The translations under genes were made by a program, and so were the position numbers. Positions 8,451-16,787 of a stretch of DNA of 64,000 nucleotides are shown here, in pieces (the first letter of the stretch is position 1; every line of letters begins with the position of its first letter). The stretch comes from Marinomonas rhodophyticola (GTDB lineage Bacteria > Pseudomonadota > Gammaproteobacteria > Pseudomonadales > Marinomonadaceae). The notes under the pieces were generated by a model. That model had not been told where the DNA came from. It did no database searches and saw nothing but the letters and a program-made list of their open reading frames with translations. Location of the stretch: contig NZ_JAPEUL010000011.1 in the NCBI RefSeq assembly GCF_026113935.1, forward strand, positions 62,001-126,000, read 5' to 3'.

Positions 8451-9401
8451 ATGCAGCTGGAAGATCTTCGTGTTGTGCTAAAAGTAGCGGAGTTTCGCAA
8501 TATCACGGCAGCAGCGACTCATCTAGATATGCAGATAGCTACGGCCAGTGCGGCGGTTAAGCGGGTTGAAGCGTCACTTGGTGTCGAGCTATTCGTGCGT
8601 ACGACGCGTCATTTGCGTCTTTCTAGTGCGGGCGAGCGTTATTTGCCACAGTGTACGGCGGCGCTGGCTTTATTAGAGCAAGCCAAGCAAACGATACACA
8701 ATGATTTGGACATTATTAGTGGGGAAATCCGTTTGGCGGTGTCGTCTGATTTAGGTCGAAATGTGGCGATCCCTTGGGTTGATGCGTTCATGACACAGCA
8801 CCCTAAAGTGACTTTGCGGGTGCATGTTAGTGACAGCAACATTGACTTTTATCGTGATGCGCTGGATATCGCATTGCGTTACGGCCCGCCAGCCGATTCT
8901 AATTTATACGGTTTTAAAATCTGCAATGTGCCACGTTTGCTGGTGGCCAGTCCCAGTTATCTTGAGGCTCAAGGCTTACCTGAACACCCTAAAGAGTTGC
9001 TGCATCATCAGGGGTTGTTTTATCAGTTGCAGAATATACTCAATGATACTTGGCACTTCTCGTGTAAAGCGTCAGGGACGGAACGATCTTACAAAATTAA
9101 GCCCAAAGCCTATTGTGCGGCTAATGATGGGGATCTGGTACGGCGTTGGTGCGTGGCTGGAAAAGGGGTGGCGATAAAGTCGTCGCTGGATATTGCTAAC
9201 GATCTGCTGGCCGAACGTCTAGTACCACTTCTGCCGAATTATACCATTCCCTCCGGTGAATTGTGGTTGGTTTGCCCTAGTCGTCAATCGATTACCCCAA
9301 CCGTAAGGCTATTGCGTGATATGTTTCGCGAACGTACGACGGCGCTTTTGGGACAATTGGTCGAGCGAGGTTTTATAGCAAAGAGTGTATTGGAAGAATA
9401 A
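8451..9401 (+). CDS. LysR-family transcriptional regulator
   Basis: A 316-residue LysR regulator. The N-terminal winged helix-turn-helix covers residues 1-60 (LEDLRVVLKVAEFRNITAAA ... ASAAVKRVEASLGVELFVR). The co-inducer domain, from about residue 90, starts GEIRLAVSSDLGRNVAIPW and has the aspartate-rich VHVSDSNIDFYRDALDIALRYG segment seen in CrgA/AaeR-type members. It is transcribed away from the nitroreductase gene across a 157-bp AT-rich gap, the usual arrangement for a LysR gene and its target. The effector is unknown. Confidence 0.88.
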   Translation: MQLEDLRVVLKVAEFRNITAAATHLDMQIATASAAVKRVEASLGVELFVRTTRHLRLSSAGERYLPQCTAALALLEQAKQTIHNDLDIISGEIRLAVSSDLGRNVAIPWVDAFMTQHPKVTLRVHVSDSNIDFYRDALDIALRYGPPADSNLYGFKICNVPRLLVASPSYLEAQGLPEHPKELLHHQGLFYQLQNILNDTWHFSCKASGTERSYKIKPKAYCAANDGDLVRRWCVAGKGVAIKSSLDIANDLLAERLVPLLPNYTIPSGELWLVCPSRQSITPTVRLLRDMFRERTTALLGQLVERGFIAKSVLEE

Positions 9402-9466
9402 GCTGATTACGTGTTGTTTTATAAAAAATGTGTATTTTCATAGACAGAAATTTTCTATAAAAAACA

Positions 9467-9495
9467 CTTGAAAATGGTAGCTGAGATCCTATTTT
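9467..9495 (+). promoter_or_regulatory. Sigma-32-type heat-shock promoter
   Basis: CTTGAAA (9467-9473), a 14-base spacer, then CCTATTTT (9488-9495) closely fits the RpoH consensus CTTGAAA-N13-14-CCCCATNT. It lies about 90 bases upstream of the Hsp20 start, leaving a long leader with ROSE-like features. Confidence 0.7.
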
Positions 9496-9501
9496 GAGGG
9501 A

Positions 9502-9579
9502 TGTAGCAGGTTCGTCTGGTTATGAATAGAGTGCCTGTTACTACTTTTGACGATTAGTATTTTGCTTCAATTAGGAGGA
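9502..9579 (+). promoter_or_regulatory. ROSE-like RNA thermometer in the Hsp20 leader
   Basis: The leader can fold an upstream stem, GTAGCAGG near 9503 with CCTGTTAC near 9534-9541 (7 of 8 pairs). A final short hairpin brings TTGCT (9562-9566) against the ribosome site AGGAGG (9573-9578). The U(U/C)GCU element opposite the Shine-Dalgarno is the hallmark of ROSE thermometers upstream of ibpA-type genes in proteobacteria. This is an inference from motif and position, not a computed fold. Confidence 0.6.
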
Positions 9580-9585
9580 TTTATT

Positions 9586-10069
9586 ATGAACTCAATTGAT
9601 CTTAGCCCACTTTATCGTAGCAGTATTGGTTTCGACCGCTTGGCCTCTTTGCTCGATAGCGCGCTAACAACAGACAATGTGTCTGCTGGTTATCCGCCTT
9701 ACAACATCGAGGTGGTTGATGATAACCGTTATGCCATTTCGCTTGCTTTAGCAGGCTTTGATGAAAGCGATTTGGATATTAAAGTGGAAAAGAATGTGTT
9801 GACCATTCGCGGTGATAAAGCGGACTCTGGTGAACATAGGTATCTCCATCAAGGCATTGCAAACCGTTCATTTGAACGCAAGTTCAATCTTGCCGATTAT
9901 GTTGAGGTAACCGATGCTGAGTTAAAAAATGGGCTTCCTTACCATCAGTTTGGTGAAAGAGATTCCTGAGGCAATGAAACCCAGAAGTATTGCCATCAAC
10001 AAGGCTTCTCGCAGTGTTCTTGAGCATCAAAAAGAAAGCTCAGCACAACAGGATGCTAAGGTAGCCTGA
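9586..10069 (+). CDS. ibpA: Hsp20/IbpA-type small heat-shock protein (one-base frameshift)
   Basis: ATP-independent holdase that binds unfolding proteins during heat stress. MNSIDLSPLYRSSIGFDRL and GYPPYNIEVVDD align closely with E. coli IbpA, followed by the alpha-crystallin core and the SFERKFNLADYVEV segment. The frame breaks at CC 9937-9938 in KNGL. The next frame reads LTISLVKEIPEAMKPRSIAI, the conserved end with the I-x-I-type motif, to a stop at 10067-10069. Deleting one C gives 160 residues. The AGGAGG ribosome site fixes the start at 9586. The sigma-32-type promoter and ROSE-like leader upstream support heat-controlled expression. Confidence 0.88.
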
Positions 10070-10097
10070 GTAAAACTTGTTTATACATGATGATCGT

Positions 10098-10128
10098 AAA
10101 GGGCGGTGATTAGTCACGGCCCTTTTTT
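10098..10128 (+). terminator. Rho-independent terminator of the Hsp20 gene
   Basis: AAAGGGC (10098-10104) pairs with GCCCTTT, an inner GTGA/TCAC extends the stem, and a run of six T follows. It lies 28 bases after the repaired stop codon at 10069, which supports the repaired frame. Confidence 0.8.
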
Positions 10129-10236
10129 GTTTTTATCCGCGTAGTTCCTTCTATTGACGGTTGGCTCATCTATACTGGATATTGTTATAGTCCAGAGCGT
10201 AAATCATTTTTTTTGCAATGCTGTCGAGGTAGGGAT

Positions 10237-11475
10237 ATGGCGGAGTTTCTTGTGTTGGGTGCTGGAATGGTGGGTGTGAGCAGTGCTTTGGCGCTACAGG
10301 CTCGTGGTCATCAGGTTACCATTGTGGATCGCACTGGTGCGGGTCTGGAAACCAGTTATGGCAATGCAGGTATGATTCAGGTCGAGGCGGCGGAGCCTTA
10401 TGCCTTACCAAGGGACATGGTGACGCTGTTTAAATACGCCTTCGAGATCAGTAATGATGTGACTTGGACATTGTCTGGTGCCTTACAAATGGCGCCTGCC
10501 TTGTGGTCGTATTTTCGTCATTCATCGTTAGAAAAGCACGCTAAGATTTCTCACATTCATGCGCAATTAACCTTTCGCTCTACGGCGGACCATGAGCCTT
10601 TAATTCGCGACTCGGAATCTGAGCACTTGATCAGTCATTGTGGTCTTGTGATGCTGCATCGTGATGAAAATGAATTTGAAAAAGCGGCGAAGAAAGCCGA
10701 ATTTCTGTTACGAGAATATGGTGTTACTGCCGATATTTTTGATGGTAAGAGTTATCAGCAAAAAGAACCAGCACTGAAGAAAGCGCCAGCTGGAGCCGTG
10801 CATTATACGCAAAGTTGGAGCTGTGCTTCGCCGGGAGGTTTGACCAAGGCGTATTGTGATTTGTTTGTTAAACGTGGTGGACGATTTGTGACAGGCGATG
10901 CCAGTACCTTGCAGCATGGTGTGTCGGGTTGGAAAATTCTAACTCGTGATGGCGAGTTAACCGCTGGGCAAGTGGTGGTGGCGCTTGGGCCTTGGTCTCC
11001 AGAGCTATTAAAACGCTTCGGTTATCGCATTCCTATGGTTTACAAGCGAGGTTATCATGGGCATTTTAATGCCCCTAATACGCTCCAACGTCCATTTTTA
11101 GATGTGGCAAATGGGGTTTTAGCCGCGCCAATGCGACAAGGGACCAGAGTCACAACGGGGGCTGCGTTGGTGCCTATGAAGGCCGCGAAAAACATTAAGC
11201 AGCTTGAGCGTGGAGCCGCTGCATTAAATGAGATGATCGATTTAGGGCAAAAAGTAGACGAACCACAATGGTCGGGTACGCGTCCTTGCATGCCAGATAT
11301 GTTGCCTTTAGTAGGGGCTGCACCCAATCATAAAGGTTTGTGGTTTCATTTTGGTCATGGGCATCAGGGCTTTACGCTTGGCCCGACCACGTCAGATTTA
11401 TTGATTAAGGCTGTAGAAGGGGAAAGTAGCCCCTTGTTAGAGGCACTTTCACCTGTAAAACGGTTAGCTCGATAA
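10237..11475 (+). CDS. DadA-like D-amino acid dehydrogenase (FAD)
   Basis: FAD-dependent oxidoreductase of the DAO family, 412 residues, similar to the DadA small subunit that oxidises D-amino acids to 2-oxo acids at the inner membrane. The dinucleotide fold LGAGMVGVSSALALQARGHQ begins at residue 6. A middle NAGMIQVEAAEPYALP segment and the C-terminal RPCMPDMLPLVG and FHFGHGHQGFTLGP motifs are DadA hallmarks. The ATG at 10237 follows GAGGTAGGG. It stands alone (no alr/dadX beside it), converging on the nfsA-like gene with only 5 bases between. The exact substrate is uncertain. Confidence 0.82.
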   Translation: MAEFLVLGAGMVGVSSALALQARGHQVTIVDRTGAGLETSYGNAGMIQVEAAEPYALPRDMVTLFKYAFEISNDVTWTLSGALQMAPALWSYFRHSSLEKHAKISHIHAQLTFRSTADHEPLIRDSESEHLISHCGLVMLHRDENEFEKAAKKAEFLLREYGVTADIFDGKSYQQKEPALKKAPAGAVHYTQSWSCASPGGLTKAYCDLFVKRGGRFVTGDASTLQHGVSGWKILTRDGELTAGQVVVALGPWSPELLKRFGYRIPMVYKRGYHGHFNAPNTLQRPFLDVANGVLAAPMRQGTRVTTGAALVPMKAAKNIKQLERGAAALNEMIDLGQKVDEPQWSGTRPCMPDMLPLVGAAPNHKGLWFHFGHGHQGFTLGPTTSDLLIKAVEGESSPLLEALSPVKRLAR

Positions 11476-11480
11476 AATGT

Positions 11481-12227
11481 TTAGCGCTTTAAGAAACCGC
11501 GTGATTGCAGGAAGGGAAGCATGTGTTCACGCTTTTTCTTTTGCACCGCGGCGGCGGTTTGCTCAGACCAGTTGCTGTTTTTCTGATTGTCGCCACGACT
11601 TTGGTAGTAGGCTTGCATTTGTGCGTCGTAGGCGTTGACATCGTCAGCGCAGCGCCGGCTATCGTAGCTGTCTTTGTGCAATATAACATCGACGGGCAGA
11701 CGAGGTTTTAAGTCGGGCTGAGCGTCAGGATAACCCAAGCAAAGGCCAAAGATGGGATACACTTGATTGGGTAGGTTTAACAGCTCGGCGACTTGCTCAG
11801 GATCGTTGCGAATGCCACCAATAAAGACGGCACCAAGACCGACCGACTCCGCGCCTAGCATTAGGTTTTGCGCAAAAAAAGTGGCGTCTGTTGTGGCCGC
11901 AATAAAGTGTTCTGTGTTGCCTTCTAATGCCCCTAAGCCTTGTTTAAGACTGCAATATTCAACGCGAGTCAGGTCCGCGCAAATAACGAAAAATTCCGCT
12001 GCCGATTCGACCCATTTTTGTCCACCCGCTAAGGTGGCAATTTTTTGACGATTTTCTGGGTTGCTCACTTGGACAATGGAGTAAGCTTGAATAAAGCTTG
12101 AAGACGCGGCGCCTTGGGCACTTTGGATCAGTTGTGTTATGAGGGATTCATCAATCGTTTTGTTTGTGTATTGACGAATGGACTTATGGTTGGACTGAGC
12201 TTGTAGGATTGGATTCATCGTTAACAT
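11481..12227 (-). CDS. nfsA: NfsA-type NADPH nitroreductase/flavin oxidoreductase
   Basis: FMN enzyme of the NfsA/Frp family (about 245-248 residues) that reduces nitroaromatics, quinones or flavins with NADPH. The family motifs are NHKSIRQYTNKTID at the N-terminus, QGAASSSFIQAYSIV (FMN), GAESVGLGAVFIGGIRNDPEQVAELLNLP and FGLCLGYPD. The C-terminal NWSEQTAAAVQKKKREHMLPFLQSRGF matches NfsA. Two in-frame starts (12227 and 12218) are possible. It is convergent with the DadA-like gene; no operon partner is visible. Confidence 0.88.
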   Translation of the reverse strand: MLTMNPILQAQSNHKSIRQYTNKTIDESLITQLIQSAQGAASSSFIQAYSIVQVSNPENRQKIATLAGGQKWVESAAEFFVICADLTRVEYCSLKQGLGALEGNTEHFIAATTDATFFAQNLMLGAESVGLGAVFIGGIRNDPEQVAELLNLPNQVYPIFGLCLGYPDAQPDLKPRLPVDVILHKDSYDSRRCADDVNAYDAQMQAYYQSRGDNQKNSNWSEQTAAAVQKKKREHMLPFLQSRGFLKR

Positions 12228-12312
12228 CTTTTATTAATGAGATGCATAAATACTAGAGCCTTAGTATGGATGGGTCAAAGAGCTTCAGGTTAAGAAATAA
12301 GCATAAACAAAG

Positions 12313-12341
12313 GAAAGACCTAACCGCTAGGTTAAGTCTTT
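12313..12341 (-). terminator. Hairpin downstream of the OmpA-like gene
   Basis: AAAGAC/GTCTTT and inner TAACC/GGTTA arms with a GCTA loop form an 11-bp stem with one mismatch, 22 bases after the stop of the outer-membrane protein gene. Only a weak T-rich tail follows on the minus strand. Confidence 0.55.
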
Positions 12342-12362
12342 CGTTCAAGGGAAATGTCAGTT

Positions 12363-12932
12363 TTAGAAACGGTATTCAGCACCTACACTGGCTTGTTTGA
12401 AGTCGGTGTCAAATTCTGAGTCAGAGTTGACATTATCTGCATTCAAGTCAACGTCGTACCAGGTGTATTGAGCGTTCACCAGTAGATTTTCTGTTACTTT
12501 GAAGTTAACACCGGCACCTGCGAATAAGCTTCGATCGTCTGAACTGCCTTTGATTGAGGCAATATTGTAATCGGTTTCGTGCCATAGCTGACCGGCTTTA
12601 GCAAAGAGTTCAACTGTCTGAGTGATCGGAATGGTGCCTTTTAAAGCCGCAGTGTAACCCGTCGTTTCCGCGTTAGCCGCGCTGCCACCGTATTTACCAA
12701 AGTCAATATAGCTGCCTTCTAAAGCAAGGAAAGAATTAAAACGATAGCCGACGATGCCCTGTACTACATCGTTGTTATCGTCAAAGTCGTCGTCGCTTTC
12801 CACTTTGAGGTAGCCGTAGTTACCACCAACATAAAGACCGCTGTTGTTGTCAGCCATGTTTTCAGCTTTTGCTACGCCACTGAGAGAAGCTAAAGCGATG
12901 CTACCTGCTATGACGGGAATGAATTTTTTCAT
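12363..12932 (-). CDS. OmpA-like 8-strand outer-membrane beta-barrel protein
   Basis: A 189-residue secreted barrel. Signal peptide residues 1-23 end at AKA. The mature part alternates amphipathic strands (GLYVGGNYGYLKVES, VQGIVGYRFNSFLALEGSYIDFG, LFAGAGVNFKVTENLLVNAQYTWYDVD) and ends ASVGAEYRF with the terminal Phe used by the Bam machinery. This fits the OmpA transmembrane/OMP_b-brl family without the peptidoglycan-binding domain. Periplasmic turns are rich in Asp (DDDFDDNND). It is a single gene with its own terminator; the function is probably structural or as a small porin. Confidence 0.85.
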   Translation of the reverse strand: MKKFIPVIAGSIALASLSGVAKAENMADNNSGLYVGGNYGYLKVESDDDFDDNNDVVQGIVGYRFNSFLALEGSYIDFGKYGGSAANAETTGYTAALKGTIPITQTVELFAKAGQLWHETDYNIASIKGSSDDRSLFAGAGVNFKVTENLLVNAQYTWYDVDLNADNVNSDSEFDTDFKQASVGAEYRF

Positions 12933-13137
12933 TTTATAACTCCTTTTAGTTACTTTTTGGAACTTCGTGAGTTGCGCTATTAATGTGGCGTATGACTGGG
13001 CTGAAGGCTAGGCTTTCGCGATCAGTTACCTATTTGCTTCATTTTCTATGCGTTAAACCTAGGTAAGAAACACTTTACTGATACTTGCGAGATCGTTTTT
13101 TCGTTTTATAAAAGAGGGGAAGTGGTTTTAAATAAGA

Positions 13138-13166
13138 AAAAGATGCCCGTTGTTTGGCATCTTTTT
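13138..13166 (-). terminator. Rho-independent terminator of msrA
   Basis: AAAAGATGCC pairs with GGCATCTTTTT across an 8-nt loop; on the minus strand the stem runs into a T-rich tract. It lies 40 bases past the msrA stop. Confidence 0.8.
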
Positions 13167-13206
13167 AGTGGAATACAACGCATTAAAAGGACACGAGTGT
13201 GTCGTA

Positions 13207-13833
13207 TTAATGGTACTGATGACTGGCCACTTCTCCCCATAAACGTTCAATACGATTGTCTCGTCCGCAGCTGGCGCGATAATAGGCATAACGAATTGGG
13301 TTTTTGGTGTAGTAGCTTTGATGATACTCCTCAGCAGGGTAAAAGGTTTTTGCCGGAAGAATCTGTGTCACTACCTCGTCTTTAAATGGTTTGGTTTTTT
13401 TGACATTGGCGAGAGAGGCTTCAAAAACCGCTTTTTGTTGGTCGTTCTGATAAAACATGGCGGTTTTGTAAGGGGCTCCTTTGTCGCAGAACTGACCTTC
13501 TGCGTCGGTTGGGTCGATGGTTTTCCAGTAATAGTCCGCCAATGACTTTAATGACACTATGTCATCGTCAAAATGAATCACCACGGCTTCAAAGTGTCCG
13601 GTGTTTCCTGCGGATACTTGTTTGTAGGTTGGGTTTTCAGTGTGACCTCCGGTATATCCTGAAACCACATCACTGACACCTTGTACCAATTCAAAATCGG
13701 ATTCCACACACCAAAAGCAGCCACCGGCGACCATCATGGTTTGTGGGGCCGCTTGTAGCGTGCCACTAAAGGCGGCGGTGCCACCGAGAATCACTAAGCC
13801 TAAGGCACGGTTGAAGGTATTGTTGATTGTCAT
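13207..13833 (-). CDS. msrA: Periplasmic peptide methionine sulfoxide reductase MsrA
   Basis: Reduces methionine-S-sulfoxide in proteins. The catalytic GCFWCVESDFE motif (Cys near 39) and the GYTGGHTENPTYKQVSAGNTGHFEAV core are intact, with EYHQSYYTKNPIRYAYYRASCGRDNRIERLWG at the end carrying the likely recycling Cys. A 28-residue N-terminal signal peptide (LVILGGTAAFSGTLQA) exports it, unlike cytosolic MsrA, so it should act on oxidised periplasmic proteins. It is a single gene with a terminator just downstream. Confidence 0.93.
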   Translation of the reverse strand: MTINNTFNRALGLVILGGTAAFSGTLQAAPQTMMVAGGCFWCVESDFELVQGVSDVVSGYTGGHTENPTYKQVSAGNTGHFEAVVIHFDDDIVSLKSLADYYWKTIDPTDAEGQFCDKGAPYKTAMFYQNDQQKAVFEASLANVKKTKPFKDEVVTQILPAKTFYPAEEYHQSYYTKNPIRYAYYRASCGRDNRIERLWGEVASHQYH

Positions 13834-14169
13834 TGAGAGAGTCCTCTGATTGCTGGCATGATGTCATGGTGACGCTTTACATTGTTCATTGCTTTGACGT
13901 ACTCACAAGGCTTTTTCTTACAGATCATCGTAGTATGCTGTGTATAGGACGGCGGTATTTTGGCAGCATGCTTGATTATTCCTACATCGTCGCTCATTTT
14001 TTGTACATTTTAATGGCACACTGATGCATGTGTATTGATGGTTTACCATCGATTTTTATATATGCTGAGCATATTAAAGACATCTAGATAATCAATTAAA
14101 CAAATATAGATTTGTCTTATAGTATGAGTACCAGTTTAGAGTGTTTGTTTAATTTTTAATGGGGTTGCT
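13834..14169. other. AT-rich intergenic region between msrA and fpr
   Basis: These 336 bases separate the divergent msrA and fpr genes and must hold both promoters. A small GATGGT-TT-ACCATC hairpin occurs near 14036-14049. No conserved coding or RNA gene is seen, and the open frame at 13827-14024 has no ribosome site or protein-like composition. Confidence 0.4.
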
Positions 14170-14946
14170 ATGAGCGCATTTGTTACGGAACGTGTTTTGA
14201 GTGTTCATCACTGGAATGACAATTTATTCAGTTTTAAAACGACTCGCAATCCAAGTTTGCGCTTTGAGAATGGTCAGTTTGTGATGATCGGTTTGGAAAC
14301 AGAAACTCGGCCTTTGATGCGTGCTTACAGTATTGCCAGTCCAAATTACGAAGAACATTTGGAATTTTTTAGTATTAAGGTGCCTAATGGCCCGTTAACG
14401 TCGCGTTTACAGCACTTGCAAGTCGGTGATGATATCTTGGTTAGCCGTAAACCGACTGGCACCCTTGTGACGCGGGATTTGCTGCCAGGAAAACATCTTT
14501 ATTTGTTATCCACGGGAACCGGTTTGGCGCCGTTTTTAAGTGTGATTCAAGATTTTGACGCCTATGAGCAATACGAAAAAATTGTTTTGGTCCATGGTGT
14601 TCGTCACATTAATGAGTTGGCGTATGCGGATTTTATTGAAAAAGTATTGCCTGAGAATGAATTTTTTGGCGAACAGGTAAGAGATAAATTAATTTATTAT
14701 CCAACAGTGACTCGTGAAGCGTTCCGTAATCAAGGTCGTCTGACCGATTTGATTCGCAGTGGTAAATTGGCCGAAGACATTGGATTACCGCAACTTAGCC
14801 CCATGAATGACAGAGTGATGATTTGTGGTAGTCCAAGTATGTTAAAAGATACGTCGGCTTTGCTTGATGAGCTAGGTTTTAATGAGTCACCCAAAATCGG
14901 TGTGCCTGGGGATTATGTTATCGAGCGAGCGTTTGTCGAGCATTAG
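14170..14946 (+). CDS. fpr: Ferredoxin/flavodoxin-NADP+ reductase
   Basis: FAD enzyme of 258 residues, the standard bacterial class I Fpr length, moving electrons between NADPH and ferredoxin or flavodoxin, often in oxidative-stress defence. The FAD motif RAYSIASP is at about residues 57-64, the NADP motif STGTGLAPFLSV at about 117-128, and MICGSPSML near 217. The C-terminus VIERAFVEH is the family ending. It is 45 bases upstream of yghU in the same direction, so the two may be cotranscribed as a redox pair. Confidence 0.93.
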   Translation: MSAFVTERVLSVHHWNDNLFSFKTTRNPSLRFENGQFVMIGLETETRPLMRAYSIASPNYEEHLEFFSIKVPNGPLTSRLQHLQVGDDILVSRKPTGTLVTRDLLPGKHLYLLSTGTGLAPFLSVIQDFDAYEQYEKIVLVHGVRHINELAYADFIEKVLPENEFFGEQVRDKLIYYPTVTREAFRNQGRLTDLIRSGKLAEDIGLPQLSPMNDRVMICGSPSMLKDTSALLDELGFNESPKIGVPGDYVIERAFVEH

Positions 14947-14991
14947 TCGCGAGGGTTACGCTTTCGTTGATGAATATATTTAGGAGATGTT

Positions 14992-15840
14992 ATGAGTTCT
15001 AGCCAAGATTACCTTCCTCCCAAGGTGTGGACATGGAATACAGAAAACGGCGGTAAGTTTGCCAGTACCAACCGTCCTGTTTCGGGTGCCACACATGAAA
15101 AAGTATTGCCTGTTGGTAAGCATTCACTGCAGCTTCATTCCCTTGCTACGCCCAATGGTCAAAAAGTGACCATTATGCTGGAAGAGTTGTTGGCATTGGG
15201 CATTTCCGCTGCTGAATACGATGCGTATTTGATTAATATTGGTGAAGGCGACCAGTTTGGTTCTGGTTTTGTTGAGATCAATCCGAACTCAAAAATACCT
15301 GCTTTGATGGATCACAGTACGACGCCACCGACTCGTGTATTTGAGTCTGGTTCTATTTTGCAATATTTGGCCGAAAAGTTCGATGCCTTGGTGCCAAAAG
15401 ACTTAGCCTCCAAAACGGAATGCCGTAACTGGTTATTTTGGCAAATGGGATCGGCGCCTTATGTAGGCGGTGGTTTTGGCCATTTTTACGCCTATGCGCC
15501 AACGAAAATGCAGTATCCGATTGACCGTTTTACCATGGAAACCAAGCGTCAGTTGGATGTACTGGATAAGCATTTGGCGGATCACACTTACATGGCGGGT
15601 GACGAGTATTCTATTGCGGATATTGCTATCTGGCCTTGGTATGGCAATTTGGTGCTAGGTAATTTATACAGTGCGGCTGAATTTCTTGATGTAGCCAATT
15701 ATACCAATGTACTGCGTTGGGCAAAAGCGATTGAGCAGCGTCCTGCTGTGCAACGAGGCCGTATTGTTAATAAAGCTTTTGGTGATGGAGCAAAGCTTCA
15801 AGAGCGTCATGATGCGTCGGATTTTGATGGTCTTATTTGA
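14992..15840 (+). CDS. yghU: YghU-type glutathione-dependent disulfide-bond oxidoreductase
   Basis: Nu-class glutathione transferase fold of 282 residues with disulfide reductase activity in E. coli YghU. The N-terminal extension YLPPKVWTWNTENGGKFAS and the NRPVSGATHEK segment are diagnostic. The thioredoxin-like domain contains TPNGQKVTIMLEELL and FESGSILQYLAEKF, and the helical domain contains YMAGDEYSIADIAIWPWYGNL. AGGAG precedes the start. An intrinsic terminator closes the gene. Eighty-four bases of its 5' part (15052-15135) recur exactly at 16605-16688. Confidence 0.94.
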   Translation: MSSSQDYLPPKVWTWNTENGGKFASTNRPVSGATHEKVLPVGKHSLQLHSLATPNGQKVTIMLEELLALGISAAEYDAYLINIGEGDQFGSGFVEINPNSKIPALMDHSTTPPTRVFESGSILQYLAEKFDALVPKDLASKTECRNWLFWQMGSAPYVGGGFGHFYAYAPTKMQYPIDRFTMETKRQLDVLDKHLADHTYMAGDEYSIADIAIWPWYGNLVLGNLYSAAEFLDVANYTNVLRWAKAIEQRPAVQRGRIVNKAFGDGAKLQERHDASDFDGLI

Positions 15841-15863
15841 TCTTCACCAGTGAGGGCAAAAGG

Positions 15864-15888
15864 CAAGCTACGGAATAGCTTGTTTTTT
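15864..15888 (+). terminator. Rho-independent terminator of yghU
   Basis: CAAGCTA and TAGCTTG form a 7-bp perfect stem with a 5-nt loop followed by six T, 24 bases after the yghU stop. Confidence 0.85.
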
Positions 15889-15974
15889 GTCTTGGTCTTG
15901 CGTACAAGCTTTACTAAGATAAATTAATGATACTTATGTGTGGTTTATCATACGCTTACCGAGTAAGGCTTACA

Positions 15975-16487
15975 TTAAAAATTCACACCGATATAAATAC
16001 CTTTTACCTCTTCCGATAACGATTCAATAAAGTATTTACGAGCATAAAAGCCAAACATTATTTGAGGGAATAAATTAAATTGAATGCTCAGCTCTGGATA
16101 AATACCAAGTGCTAAATCATCACTATCACAATTATCTTCACACTCATTATTATCAGTAACAGAGGCTAATATCAATCCGACTCCTAAAGACGCTAGCACT
16201 GGAGTTGAGTTGGTATTAAGGTTTGTTGAAATTTGGAAGCCATTATATTGAGTATCTTGCAGTTCCATTGTAATAAATGAGGCGCTTCCACCTCTATAAC
16301 TCCCCCTTTCATTTATTTTTAGGCCTATTTCAGCTGCTCCTGAGTCAATTAAACCATCTTCATCAGACTCCCCGACTAATATCCCTGCATAAATTCCTCC
16401 ATTAATGGCTCTTTCATTTGCTTGAACATTGAAAGAGATAGATGTCAATATAAAAAATATTAATAATAAAATGTTTAAATTAACCAT
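15975..16487 (-). CDS. Small secreted outer-membrane-like protein of unknown function
   Basis: A 170-residue protein not assigned to a named family. It begins with a signal peptide (ILLLIFFILTSISFNVQA) and the mature chain looks like amphipathic strands: GGIYAGILVGESDED, SASFITMELQDTQYNGFQIST, PVLASLGVGLILASV, QFNLFPQIMFGFYARK, ending GIYIGVNF with the aromatic terminus of an outer-membrane barrel. Four clustered acidic/Cys residues (ECEDNCDSDD) may form a loop disulfide. The gene is clearly more AT-rich than its neighbours and lies between yghU and a broken copy of yghU, suggesting recent acquisition. Confidence 0.6.
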   Translation of the reverse strand: MVNLNILLLIFFILTSISFNVQANERAINGGIYAGILVGESDEDGLIDSGAAEIGLKINERGSYRGGSASFITMELQDTQYNGFQISTNLNTNSTPVLASLGVGLILASVTDNNECEDNCDSDDLALGIYPELSIQFNLFPQIMFGFYARKYFIESLSEEVKGIYIGVNF

Positions 16488-16564
16488 GGTTTAATTATCC
16501 TTCCTTTATTTAATGTTCAGTGCAAATATTAATAATATGTTTCTTAAATTAAATCAATATTGTA

Positions 16565-16752
16565 TGTTCCTCCTGAAGTGTAGACATGAAATACAGAAAA
16601 CGTTGGTAAGTTTGCCAGTACCAACCGTCCTGTTTCGGGTGCCACACATGAAAAAGTATTGCCTGTTGGTAAGCATTCACTGCAGCTTTATTCCCTTTAA
16701 TAGTCCAAAAGTGACCATTGTGCTGAAAGAGTTGTTGGCATTGGTTATTTTT
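16565..16752 (+). pseudogene. Truncated duplicate of the yghU 5' region
   Basis: This stretch matches 15012-15205 of yghU. The core 16605-16688 is identical over 84 bases to 15052-15135. The edges differ: the codon for Trp in GTGTGGACATGG is a TAG stop here, and 8 bases are missing after 16693, breaking the frame. The match ends abruptly near GTTGTTGGCATTGG. It cannot encode a functional enzyme. The exact core within diverged edges suggests a duplication partly homogenised by gene conversion. Confidence 0.9.
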
Positions 16753-16754
16753 AT

Positions 16755-16787
16755 AAAGAGACAAGGCATAAAATGGCTTGTCTCTTT
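16755..16787. terminator. Bidirectional-looking hairpin after the yghU relic
   Basis: AAAGAGACAAG and CTTGTCTCTTT form an 11-bp perfect stem with an 11-nt loop. No gene ends immediately upstream on the plus strand, so it appears to be a terminator carried along with the relic. Confidence 0.55.

Noticed and set aside
13827-14024. 65-codon frame upstream of fpr
   Set aside because: It starts inside the msrA start region, has no ribosome site and no recognisable composition.
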